Assembly (NCBI GenBank): GCA_964482395.1
Contig: CAYZXK010000199.1
Location: forward strand, 1 to 5,637
DNA length: 5,637 nt
Direction: 5' to 3'
Source of the DNA: CAYZXK01 sp964482395
Lineage (GTDB): Bacteria; Planctomycetota; Phycisphaerae; UBA1845; Fen-1342
The translations under genes and the position numbers were made by a program. The first letter of the stretch is position 1, and every line of letters starts with the position of its first letter. The notes beneath the pieces are model-generated. The model was given only the letters and a program-made list of their open reading frames with translations. It was not told the DNA's origin and did not search any database. Shown in pieces: positions 1-5,637 of this stretch.

Positions 1-74
1 TACTCGACCAGATCATAGCCCCAGCGTCGGGTCAGGGTTCTCAGCAGCAGGCGAGCGGCTTTCTTCAGAGCCAT
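1..74 (-). CDS. N-terminal fragment of an unidentified gene, cut by the window edge
   Basis: An ATG at 72-74 opens a frame that stays open for 24 codons to the left edge. It reads MALKKAARLLLRTLTRRWGY and then DLVE. It starts 11 bases after the glycosyltransferase stop, the spacing expected of co-transcribed genes. No strong Shine-Dalgarno sequence is visible before it. The start is basic and leucine-rich, and most third positions are G or C. A basic amphipathic start ending in a 'GYDLV'-like stretch is something I associate with sugar- or surface-polysaccharide-related methyltransferases of the FkbM kind, but 24 residues are far too few to assign a family. The coding call rests on spacing, strand and codon character. 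Confidence 0.5.
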   Translation of the reverse strand, partial: MALKKAARLLLRTLTRRWGYDLVE

Positions 75-85
75 GTCGGTTCGCG

Positions 86-1345
86 TCAGGTAACGGCGGG
101 GTGGCTGGGGATCGCGGTAGCCATGGTAGCCGAGCGGACCGCGGTCCGGGCGGGTTGGTCGGTCCAATTCAGGATTCGCTCCAGCACCCGGTCCCATCGG
201 AACTGGTGCTGGGCGATCCGTCGGGCCTGCTGGCCCAGGGTTCTCAGCAGCTCGGGGCTGCGGACCAGTTGGTTCATGCACTGGGCGAGGCTTCCGGGCT
301 GGTTCCGGTCATACAGCAGGCCGCCGCCGGCTTGCTCGATCACTTCCGCCGGCCCGGAATAGACCAGCGGCGGCGCATGTTGGGGTACCAGCGCGGGGTG
401 GCCGTGAGACATTCCCTCCAGGACCGCGTTGGGGAAAGTGTCGTAGAAGCTGGTGGAAATGATGCAGTCGGCGGCGGCGTACCAGGGCTCCATGTCGGGG
501 TGGGCACCGACCAGGTGAACTCGGGCGCTGACGCCGCAATCGGCGGCCAGTCGCCGCAACCGGTTCCGCTCGGGACCGTCACCGACTATCACAACGTGGG
601 CGGACGAGTCGACGCTGGTCAGTTCGCGGATCGCTAAATCGAAAGCCTTATTCAGGTCGCATACGCCCGCCGCCAGGAACACCACCGCCCGATCCAGTGC
701 CAGACGCTGCCGCTGGGCGGACCGGAGATGCGGATCGACTTCCCGCGGTTGCGACCCGTAGGGGCAGACGGCCAGTCGCGGGCTGGCTGCGGGATGAAAC
801 GCGACCACTTCCCGGCGTGCCAGTTCAGTCGGCGTCAGCGTCAGATCGGCCAGTGAGAATGCCAGGTGTTCGGCATGACGAATCCCGGCGAAGTTGATCC
901 GTTGCCATAGCCCGCTCGGACGCCGCTTCGGCCAGGTGAACGGGAGGCAATTACTCAGCAGGCATGGGAACAGGTAGGTCACCGGCGTCTTGGGCCAAGC
1001 CCGTTTGGCCGCCACCACCCAGTACGGGCTGACGCCCACGAAGCCTCGGGTCGGCGGCGGCAGCCGACGAAGCTGGGCCTCAAGCTGACCGGCCAGCCGC
1101 CAATTCCGCACTCGCCACAGGCCGCCCCGGGTCCGGATCCGGAGGTTGACGACCGACTGCTGCGGCCTGGAACGGCGTAAATCCACCCCACTGGAACTCA
1201 CTCCCAACAGCAGCGTTCGCAATCCGTGATCCAGGCCGGCCCGCACCACGCCCCGGGCCGCGGTCAGCCCCCCGCCCCAGCCGTTGACGTCGCTGAAGCA
1301 CGCCGCGTAAATGTCGGGTGACAGGCCCCGTCGATCCGTGTCCAT
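86..1345 (-). CDS. GT4-type (GT-B fold) glycosyltransferase
   Basis: Predicted to transfer a sugar from a nucleotide-sugar donor to a growing glycan or lipid-linked acceptor on the cytoplasmic side of the membrane; donor and acceptor cannot be read from sequence. The 419 residues match the usual GT4 length. The N-terminal Rossmann half has the Gly-rich loop NGWGGG (21-26). The C-terminal half has AAGVCDLNKAFDLAI (225-239), the nucleotide-binding strand VVIVGDGPERNRLRRLA (251-267), and YDTFPNAVLEGMSHGHPALV (301-320). The last holds the family E-x7-E motif as D302-x7-E310. No signal peptide or membrane helix is visible. The frame extends upstream to a GTG at 1423, adding 26 low-complexity residues. 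I prefer ATG 1345 because family similarity begins just after it and GGGCGGGA lies a few bases upstream. The closely following partial gene suggests a glycan-assembly unit. Confidence 0.92.
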   Translation of the reverse strand: MDTDRRGLSPDIYAACFSDVNGWGGGLTAARGVVRAGLDHGLRTLLLGVSSSGVDLRRSRPQQSVVNLRIRTRGGLWRVRNWRLAGQLEAQLRRLPPPTRGFVGVSPYWVVAAKRAWPKTPVTYLFPCLLSNCLPFTWPKRRPSGLWQRINFAGIRHAEHLAFSLADLTLTPTELARREVVAFHPAASPRLAVCPYGSQPREVDPHLRSAQRQRLALDRAVVFLAAGVCDLNKAFDLAIRELTSVDSSAHVVIVGDGPERNRLRRLAADCGVSARVHLVGAHPDMEPWYAAADCIISTSFYDTFPNAVLEGMSHGHPALVPQHAPPLVYSGPAEVIEQAGGGLLYDRNQPGSLAQCMNQLVRSPELLRTLGQQARRIAQHQFRWDRVLERILNWTDQPARTAVRSATMATAIPSHPAVT

Positions 1346-1381
1346 GTCGTCCCGCCCGGGCCAGGAGCCTTGTGACACGCG

Positions 1382-1460
1382 GGCCCGACCCACCCCGGCG
1401 AATCTCGCCCAAGGCGGACCCACAGCTCACTATCTGCTTTATCGGCTCTGCGGTCGGGCC
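1382..1460. repeat. 9-bp perfect inverted repeat spanning the isomerase-glycosyltransferase gap
   Basis: GGCCCGACC at 1382-1390 is the exact reverse complement of GGTCGGGCC at 1452-1460, with 61 bases between the arms. The second arm begins four bases beyond the isomerase stop codon. If transcribed from the minus strand, the leader of the glycosyltransferase could fold into a long-range stem enclosing the smaller hairpin at 1397-1409. No U-rich tract follows, so it is not a typical intrinsic terminator. In GC-rich DNA a 9-bp match can arise by chance, so a function is only a possibility. Confidence 0.4.
1397..1409. repeat. Small palindrome GGCGA-N3-TCGCC upstream of the glycosyltransferase
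   Basis: The plus strand reads GGCGAATCTCGCC: perfect 5-bp arms around three bases. It lies 52 bases before the preferred glycosyltransferase start, and would fall inside the coding region if the GTG at 1423 were used. Its core GCGA-N3-TCGC also occurs at 5461-5473 upstream of gyrA. It could be a short RNA hairpin, a protein-binding site, or chance. Confidence 0.35.
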
Positions 1461-1463
1461 GGG

Positions 1464-2588
1464 TTATGGTTGCGGCGGATTAATGGCCAATAGCTCGACC
1501 TCAAACACCAGCGTCGAGTTCGGGGGGATGCCCGGGCGTCCCTGCGGGCCGTACGCCAGCTCCGGCGGGATTATCAGGACGCGTTTTTCGCCCACCTTCA
1601 TCAGGCCAACCCCCTCGGTCCAGCCCTTGATGACCTGATTGAGGCCGAACCTGGCGGGCCGGCCGCGTTTAAGTGAGCTGTCGAATTCCTTCCCATCCAG
1701 CAGGGTCCCGACGTAGTGGACCTCGACGACATCAGTTGGCTGCGGCGAGGGTCCGTCGCCGGGTTGGAGCACGATGGACATTAGTCCGGAAGCGGTTTTC
1801 TGCATCTTATTGCCCGAGGCCCGCTCGTATCTGGCGACGATCTCCTGCATTTGTTTCTCCGCGGCGGCTTTGGCCTCGGCTTGGGCCTCGGCTGCGGCCG
1901 CCTCCGCCTGCCTGGCGGCAGCCTGGGCTTCTTCGGGGGTCAGCCGCTTGGCCGCCTTGATGATCACCGGCGTCTTGGGGACCACCGCCCCCATCGGAAG
2001 CTTGGGGTGCGTGCCCACCTCTGTGTTGTGAATCTTGTCCACCGTATCCATGCCGGCGATGACCTTCCCGAAGACCGCGTACGCGGCTCCGTCCCGCGGC
2101 TGGTCCAGGGCCGGGTTATCCACCACGTTGATAAAGAACTGGCAGGTAGCCGAGTCGGGCTGGTTGCCGAGCCGGGCCATGGCAATTGACCCCCGGACGT
2201 TCTTGAGCCCGTTTTGCCACTCGTTCTTAATCGGGGGCTGGAGGCCCTCTTTTTTCTCATCCATTTCCGGGGTATAGCCGCCGCCCTGGATCATGAAGTT
2301 GCTCATGACCCGGTGAAAGATCGTGCCGTTGTAGAACCCCGAGTCCACGTACCCCAGAAAGTTCTTGACCGTCGCCGGAGCCTTCTGTCCGTCCAACTCC
2401 AGCACGATATCGCCCAGGGTGGTTTCGAGCTTGGCATACTGAGCCGCGTCGCCAGCCGGCTGGGTCGATGGCGGCTGCGGAGCGGTGGCGGCCTGGGGGA
2501 TGGGCTGATCCTGTCCGGTCTTGCCTTCCTGGGCCGGCAGCCCCGGTACGACCAGCAGCACAATCAACGCGGTCAGGTAACGGCTCAT
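1464..2588 (-). CDS. Exported dual-family peptidyl-prolyl isomerase (cyclophilin-FKBP fusion)
   Basis: Catalyses cis-trans isomerisation of X-Pro bonds, probably as a folding factor outside the cytoplasmic membrane. Residues 1-19 form a signal peptide (R3, hydrophobic 5-14, likely cut after LPA19); there is no lipobox Cys. A Pro/Gln/Thr-rich linker follows (about 20-50). The cyclophilin domain (about 52-211) has FHRV at 91-94 with catalytic R93, FMIQGGG at 98-104 and QFFIN at 150-154. An Ala/Glu-rich, probably helical linker (about 214-258) leads to an FKBP domain (about 265-374) that keeps the FKBP12 pocket: Y292, F302, D303, F314, V319, I320, W323, Y346 and F362. Both domains therefore look active. 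A160 occupies the human cyclophilin A W121 position, suggesting poor cyclosporin binding. The start at 2588 is set by GGAGG seven bases upstream; the ATG at 2594 is too close to it, and the in-frame TTG at 2651 lacks support. Confidence 0.95.
   Translation of the reverse strand: MSRYLTALIVLLVVPGLPAQEGKTGQDQPIPQAATAPQPPSTQPAGDAAQYAKLETTLGDIVLELDGQKAPATVKNFLGYVDSGFYNGTIFHRVMSNFMIQGGGYTPEMDEKKEGLQPPIKNEWQNGLKNVRGSIAMARLGNQPDSATCQFFINVVDNPALDQPRDGAAYAVFGKVIAGMDTVDKIHNTEVGTHPKLPMGAVVPKTPVIIKAAKRLTPEEAQAAARQAEAAAAEAQAEAKAAAEKQMQEIVARYERASGNKMQKTASGLMSIVLQPGDGPSPQPTDVVEVHYVGTLLDGKEFDSSLKRGRPARFGLNQVIKGWTEGVGLMKVGEKRVLIIPPELAYGPQGRPGIPPNSTLVFEVELLAINPPQP
1870..1893. repeat. Two tandem 12-bp units in the isomerase linker
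   Basis: TTGGCCTCGGCT (1870-1881) is followed directly by TGGGCCTCGGCT (1882-1893), differing at one base. They encode two successive Ala-Glu-Ala steps of the helical linker between the cyclophilin and FKBP domains. This looks like local slippage expansion inside a low-complexity coding stretch, which could let linker length vary between strains. Confidence 0.6.
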
Positions 2589-2595
2589 GAGCATG

Positions 2596-2600
2596 CCTCC
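2596..2600 (-). promoter_or_regulatory. Shine-Dalgarno GGAGG deciding the isomerase start
   Basis: Read on the minus strand, GGAGG lies seven bases before the ATG at 2586-2588 but only one base before the ATG at 2592-2594. It therefore selects the downstream methionine and gives a protein beginning MSRYL, directly with the signal peptide. It is the clearest ribosome binding site in the window. Confidence 0.8.
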
Positions 2601-2691
2601 GATCAAGCAGAAACGCCGCAGAACGGCAACATCGTCGCCAACGAAACGCAAAGCCTAACCAAAAACGTCCGGCTCACGCAAGCTCGCGGCG

Positions 2692-2697
2692 AGTATA
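2692..2697 (-). promoter_or_regulatory. Possible -10 box (TATACT) for the isomerase gene
   Basis: On the minus strand TATACT differs from TATAAT at one position. It lies in the 208-base gap between gyrA and the isomerase, about 100 bases before the isomerase start. No convincing -35 hexamer is found 16-18 bases further upstream (GACGGA at 17), so it would be weak, activator-dependent, or not a promoter. The gap is long enough for an independent transcription start. Confidence 0.25.
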
Positions 2698-2796
2698 GGC
2701 TTCGCCGAACACGCTCCGTCGCCGCGGCTTGCTCCACCGCTTTAAACCCGAGCTGGGCGGGCCAAGAGCGGCGTCGGGCGCTCGTGCGGCCGGTAA

Positions 2797-5391
2797 TCAC
2801 TCTACTTCGGGGAGATTCGGCGGGACGGCGGCCGGACCGGCCTGATCGGATGCATTGAGTTCGGCCTGGTCAGCCTCTTCCTCGTCGTCGTCCCGGGCCA
2901 TTTTCGCCACCGCGACGACTTTGTCATCCTCTTCCAGCCGGATCAGTCGGACGCCCTGGGTGGCCCGACCGATCTCCCGCAACTCGGACAGGCGCATTCT
3001 CAGAAGGTTCCCCTTGGCGGTGATGATGATGAGCGAGTCTTCGTCGGTGACCGCCCGCAGCGCGACGACCGGTCCGTTGCGCTGGGTGGTGCGGATGTTG
3101 ATGACTCCCTTGGCCCCGCGGTGGGAGAGGCGGTATTCCTCGACGTGGGTCCGCTTGCCGTAACCGTTTTCGCAGACGGTTAATACGCTCATCCCCGGCT
3201 GGATCACGATCATGTCGATCACCGAATCGTCGCGCCCCAGACGGATGCCGCGAACGCCGCGGGCCGTCCGACCCATCGCTCGCACGTCGTCCTCTTTGAA
3301 CCGGCAGGCCATCCCCAGCCGGGTGCCGAGGATGATCTGGTCGTTGCCGGTGGTGAGGGAGACTTTGACCAGGGAGTCGTCCGGGGCCAGGGTGATGGCC
3401 TGGATGCCGCTGGGGCGCGGATTGGAGAAGGCGGCCAGAGGCGTTTTCTTGACGATCCCCTTTTCGGTCGCGAAGAACACGAACGATTCCTCGAAGGCCT
3501 TGACCGCCAGCACGGCCATGTGCCGCTCGTTGGGCTGCATGGTCAGGACGTTGGCCAGCGAGCGGCCCCGGCTGGTTCGCGACAGGCTGGGAATATCGTA
3601 GACCCGCAGCCAGTAGACCCGTCCGCGATTGGTGAAGATCAGCAGGTAGTCGTGGGTGGAGCAGACCCTCAGTAATTCGATGAAGTCACCGCTTTTCGTT
3701 TCGGTACCGCGCACGCCCTTGCCGCCCCGCCCCTGTTCCCGGTAGGTATCGACCGCCACCCGTTTGACGTAACCTTCGTGTGAGATGGTGACCACCACAT
3801 CTTCGCGCTGCACGAGCTGTTCCATGGCCAGGGTGCCGACCGGGCCGCTGATCTGTGTTCGGCGCGGCTGGCCGTACTTGTCCTTCAGCTCGCGCAGCTC
3901 GGCCGCGATGATCTGGTGTACTCGTTGCTCGTCGGAAAGAGTCGCCTCGTAATCTGCGATCTGACGGACCAGCTCGCAGTACTCCCCGGCAAGCTGCTCG
4001 ATCTCCAGCCCGGTCAGTCGGCGAAGCTGCATGGCCAGAATCGCGTCGGCCTGAGTTCCGGTCAGGTGCTGGGGGTCGCCGCCGGCCCGCTCGACAAACC
4101 CCTCCGGCAGCAGGCGACGCACGCCGGCCGCCTCGCTCAGACGCAGCGGTCGGTCCATCAGCCGCTGTCGGGCGGTCTCGGGGTCTGGCGACTCCTTGAT
4201 CACCTGAATGATCCCATCAATGTCCGCGACCGCCAATATCAGCCCTTCCAGCACATGGGCCCGCTGCCGGGCCTTTCGGAGCAGGAAGGCTGTCCGTCGC
4301 CGGACCACCGACACCCGATGCCGAATGAAGTGCTCGATGAGCTGCTTGAAATTCAGGGTCCGCGGCACCCGGTTGACCAGAGCGATGTTTAGGACATGCA
4401 CGGTGCTTTGCAGCGGCGTGTACCGCCACAATTGGTTCATGACCACCTGGGCATTGGCATCTTTCTTGAGGACGATCACCAGGCGAACAAGCTGCTGACG
4501 CCCGGATTCATCCCGCACGTCGTCGATCCCCTTGATCGTGCCGGCCTGGATGGCCTCCAGCAGGCGGTCCTTGATGGTCGGCAACAAGACGCCGTATGGA
4601 ATCTCATCCACCACGATGTGCACTCGGCCCGACCGCGAATCCTCCAGGTGCATCTTGCCCCGGACGATCAGCGACCCATGACCGGTCTGATAGGCCTGGC
4701 GGATCCCCTCGCGGCCGCAGATCACCCCGCCGGTCGGAAAGTCCGGGCCGGGAACGATCTTCATCAGTTCGTCCACGGTAATCTGAGGATTATCCATCGT
4801 GGCGATGATGGCATCGCAGATTTCGCACAGGTTGTGCGGAAGCAGCCGGGTCGCCATCCCGACCGCGATCCCCTCGGCCCCGTTCACCAGCAGATTGGGG
4901 AATTTGCTCGGCAGAACCACCGGTTCCTGCCGGGTCCCGTCGTAGTTGTCCTGAAAATCGACCGTGTCCTTGTCCAGGTCCGCCAGCATCTCCTCGGCCG
5001 GCCCCGTGAGGCGGGCTTCGGTATAGCGCATCGCCGCCGGCGGGTCCCCGTCGATGCTCCCGAAGTTTCCTTGCGGGTCCACCAGCAGGTGCCGCAAGTT
5101 CCATTCCTGGCCCATCCGGACCAGCGTCGGGTAGATCACGCCCTCCCCGTGCGGGTGATAGTTGCCGCTGGTGTCCCCGCAGATCTTGGCGCACTTGCGG
5201 TGCTTGGCAGTCGGCCGCAGATTCAGATCATGCATCGCCACCAAGATGCGGCGCTGCGAGGGCTTCAGCCCGTCCCGCACATCCGGCAGAGCCCGGGCCA
5301 TGATCACGCTCATGGCGTAGGTGAGATACGACTCCTGCATCTCCTGCGTGATCGGCGTGGGAATGTCCCGCAAAACTGGCGTCTGACTCAT
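2797..5391 (-). CDS. gyrA: DNA gyrase subunit A
   Basis: GyrA is the DNA-cleaving and wrapping subunit of gyrase (A2B2), which introduces negative supercoils using ATP hydrolysed by GyrB. The 864 residues are close to typical length. The breakage-reunion domain (about 1-520) has catalytic Tyr123 in AAMRYTEARL, preceded by R122, and the DNA-intercalating Ile175 in GIAVGMAT. The helical, coiled-coil-rich arm spans about 360-500. The C-terminal domain holds the GyrA box QGRGGKG (553-559), favouring gyrase over ParC, and six blade repeats beginning near G540, G590, G645, G693, G743 and G794. An acidic tail (about 834-864) follows. The quinolone pocket reads HGEGVIYPTL: G84 and P88 stand where E. 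coli has S83 and D87. The usual ATNIPPHN is ATRLLPHN. The ATG has a modest GGGAT upstream. No gyrB lies in the window. Confidence 0.97.
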   Translation of the reverse strand: MSQTPVLRDIPTPITQEMQESYLTYAMSVIMARALPDVRDGLKPSQRRILVAMHDLNLRPTAKHRKCAKICGDTSGNYHPHGEGVIYPTLVRMGQEWNLRHLLVDPQGNFGSIDGDPPAAMRYTEARLTGPAEEMLADLDKDTVDFQDNYDGTRQEPVVLPSKFPNLLVNGAEGIAVGMATRLLPHNLCEICDAIIATMDNPQITVDELMKIVPGPDFPTGGVICGREGIRQAYQTGHGSLIVRGKMHLEDSRSGRVHIVVDEIPYGVLLPTIKDRLLEAIQAGTIKGIDDVRDESGRQQLVRLVIVLKKDANAQVVMNQLWRYTPLQSTVHVLNIALVNRVPRTLNFKQLIEHFIRHRVSVVRRRTAFLLRKARQRAHVLEGLILAVADIDGIIQVIKESPDPETARQRLMDRPLRLSEAAGVRRLLPEGFVERAGGDPQHLTGTQADAILAMQLRRLTGLEIEQLAGEYCELVRQIADYEATLSDEQRVHQIIAAELRELKDKYGQPRRTQISGPVGTLAMEQLVQREDVVVTISHEGYVKRVAVDTYREQGRGGKGVRGTETKSGDFIELLRVCSTHDYLLIFTNRGRVYWLRVYDIPSLSRTSRGRSLANVLTMQPNERHMAVLAVKAFEESFVFFATEKGIVKKTPLAAFSNPRPSGIQAITLAPDDSLVKVSLTTGNDQIILGTRLGMACRFKEDDVRAMGRTARGVRGIRLGRDDSVIDMIVIQPGMSVLTVCENGYGKRTHVEEYRLSHRGAKGVINIRTTQRNGPVVALRAVTDEDSLIIITAKGNLLRMRLSELREIGRATQGVRLIRLEEDDKVVAVAKMARDDDEEEADQAELNASDQAGPAAVPPNLPEVE

Positions 5392-5454
5392 ACTGATCCC
5401 GTTGCCCGGCCGACCTGAATCCCGAGCGGAGCCTGCCGCGGCCGGTTTAGGCGG

Positions 5455-5460
5455 ATTTTA
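5455..5460 (-). promoter_or_regulatory. Possible -10 box (TAAAAT) for gyrA
   Basis: TAAAAT on the minus strand differs from TATAAT at one base and stands out in GC-rich surroundings, 63 bases before the gyrA ATG. The hexamer at a 17-base spacing is GTGCCA, a poor -35; TTGGTG would need a 20-base spacer. The palindrome at 5461-5473 abuts it exactly upstream, occupying the spacer region where a repressor or activator could act. Confidence 0.35.
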
Positions 5461-5473
5461 CGCGATTCTCGCG
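5461..5473. repeat. Small palindrome CGCGA-N3-TCGCG next to the putative gyrA promoter
   Basis: The plus strand reads CGCGATTCTCGCG, with perfect 5-bp arms around three bases. It directly borders the TAAAAT candidate box, as an operator might. It shares the core GCGA-N3-TCGC with the palindrome at 1397-1409. It is too short, and lacks a following T-run on either strand, to call a terminator. Confidence 0.35.
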
Positions 5474-5548
5474 GGTTTGGCACCAAGCCCACCGGCCCCG
5501 GGTAACGTCAATTCCCGTGTGTAATTGTTGCGGGTTAAGAAGGGCATT

Positions 5549-5637
5549 TCAGGCCACACCGCGGACCTCCCGGAATTCTTTGCAGACCCGCGTGGCGTAC
5601 TTGGCGTTGTAGTACGCCACCAGACCGTACACGATCC
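5549..5637 (-). CDS. C-terminal fragment of an unidentified gene, cut by the window edge
   Basis: The minus strand is open from the right edge to a TGA at 5549-5551. Its last 28 residues are IVYGLVAYYNAKYATRVCKE followed by FREVRGVA. About 24 of the 28 third positions are G or C, which strongly favours this frame as coding over the two others, whose codons look random. The segment is rich in aromatics, then basic and acidic residues, and could be the end of a membrane helix followed by a cytoplasmic tail. I do not recognise a family. It ends 157 bases before gyrA on the same strand, so read-through into gyrA is possible but not shown. Confidence 0.6.
   Translation of the reverse strand, partial: IVYGLVAYYNAKYATRVCKEFREVRGVA
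5592..5620. repeat. 10-bp perfect inverted repeat within the edge gene
   Basis: GTGGCGTACT (5592-5601) and AGTACGCCAC (5611-5620) are exact reverse complements separated by nine bases. They lie inside the coding end of the edge gene, over its VAYYNAKYAT residues, 40 to 70 bases before the stop. A transcript could form a stable hairpin here. No U tract follows, so it is not a standard terminator. Confidence 0.6.

Larger units (their letters stand above)
5392..5548. other. Intergenic leader upstream of gyrA
   Basis: This 157-base gap separates the stop of the edge gene from the gyrA start. It is less GC-rich in its upstream half. It holds the TAAAAT box at 5455-5460, the adjacent palindrome at 5461-5473, and a TTGACG (minus strand, 5506-5511) that resembles a -35 hexamer but has no -10 box at the right distance. 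I see no small gene and no clear intrinsic terminator for the edge gene. Confidence 0.6.

Noticed and set aside
1346..1423. Upstream GTG start for the glycosyltransferase
   Set aside because: It would add 26 low-complexity residues before family similarity begins and lacks a clear ribosome binding site, so ATG 1345 is preferred. It is not excluded.
2589..2651. Longer isomerase starting at TTG 2651 or ATG 2594
   Set aside because: GGAGG is correctly spaced only for ATG 2588, and the extra residues would place 21 amino acids before a well-formed signal peptide.
2766..2783. GAGCG/CGCTC hairpin just after the gyrA stop as a terminator
   Set aside because: The stem is only 5 bp with an 8-base loop, and no U-rich run follows.
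2603..2800. A 65-codon minus-strand frame starting with GTG overlapping the gyrA stop and ending just before the isomerase ribosome binding site
   Set aside because: The layout is tempting, but the product is Arg/Cys-rich without a recognisable pattern, codon third positions become mixed in the second half, and no ribosome binding site is evident. Treated as intergenic DNA.
2214..2858. Plus-strand open frame of 214 codons across the isomerase start and the gyrA end
   Set aside because: It spans two genes and a gap on the opposite strand, and its product has no recognisable domain; an antisense shadow.
4396..5418. Long plus-strand open frame of 340 codons opposite gyrA
   Set aside because: It is the antisense shadow of a highly biased GC-rich gene. 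Its product is His/Pro/Arg/Val-rich with no family features, while the minus strand is unmistakably GyrA.
5506..5511. TTGACG as the -35 element of a gyrA promoter
   Set aside because: It is a good hexamer match, but nothing like a -10 box lies 16-18 bases downstream; the TAAAAT candidate is 45 bases away.

Overview
This window comes from the main chromosome of a GC-rich bacterium. In the clear genes, third codon positions are mostly G or C. All recognisable genes lie on the minus strand, so they are described here in transcription order, from high to low coordinates. The phylum cannot be proven from the sequence. A Planctomycetota-type organism (perhaps Phycisphaerae-like) is my best guess, from three things: the divergent GyrA active-site region, the secreted dual-family prolyl isomerase with a Thr/Gln/Pro/Ala-rich linker, and the presence of a surface-polysaccharide-type glycosyltransferase. 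This is an impression, not a database result.

Layout. At the right edge (5549-5637) is the last 28 codons of an unidentified gene. A 157-base gap follows, with a possible -10 box and an adjoining 13-bp palindrome. Then comes complete gyrA (5391 to 2797), the DNA gyrase A subunit, with catalytic Tyr123, a recognisable GyrA box, six C-terminal blade repeats and an acidic tail. After a 208-base gap that may carry its own promoter comes an exported peptidyl-prolyl isomerase joining a cyclophilin domain to an FKBP domain (2588 to 1464, start fixed by a perfect GGAGG). After a 118-base gap with two inverted repeats comes a GT4-type glycosyltransferase (1345 to 86). Eleven bases beyond its stop, a further reading frame starts at 74 and runs off the left edge.

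How they fit together. gyrA is a housekeeping gene for supercoiling. The isomerase is a folding factor predicted to act outside the cytoplasmic membrane. The glycosyltransferase and the closely following partial gene look like the start of a glycan or cell-surface assembly unit. The genes are co-directional, but the 208- and 118-base gaps argue against one tight operon; only the last pair is spaced as if co-transcribed.

I see no RNA gene, mobile element, CRISPR array or defence system, and no convincing evidence of a wholly new system. The points most worth a second look are the GyrA quinolone-pocket substitutions, the cyclophilin-FKBP fusion, and a small palindrome that occurs both upstream of gyrA and upstream of the glycosyltransferase.
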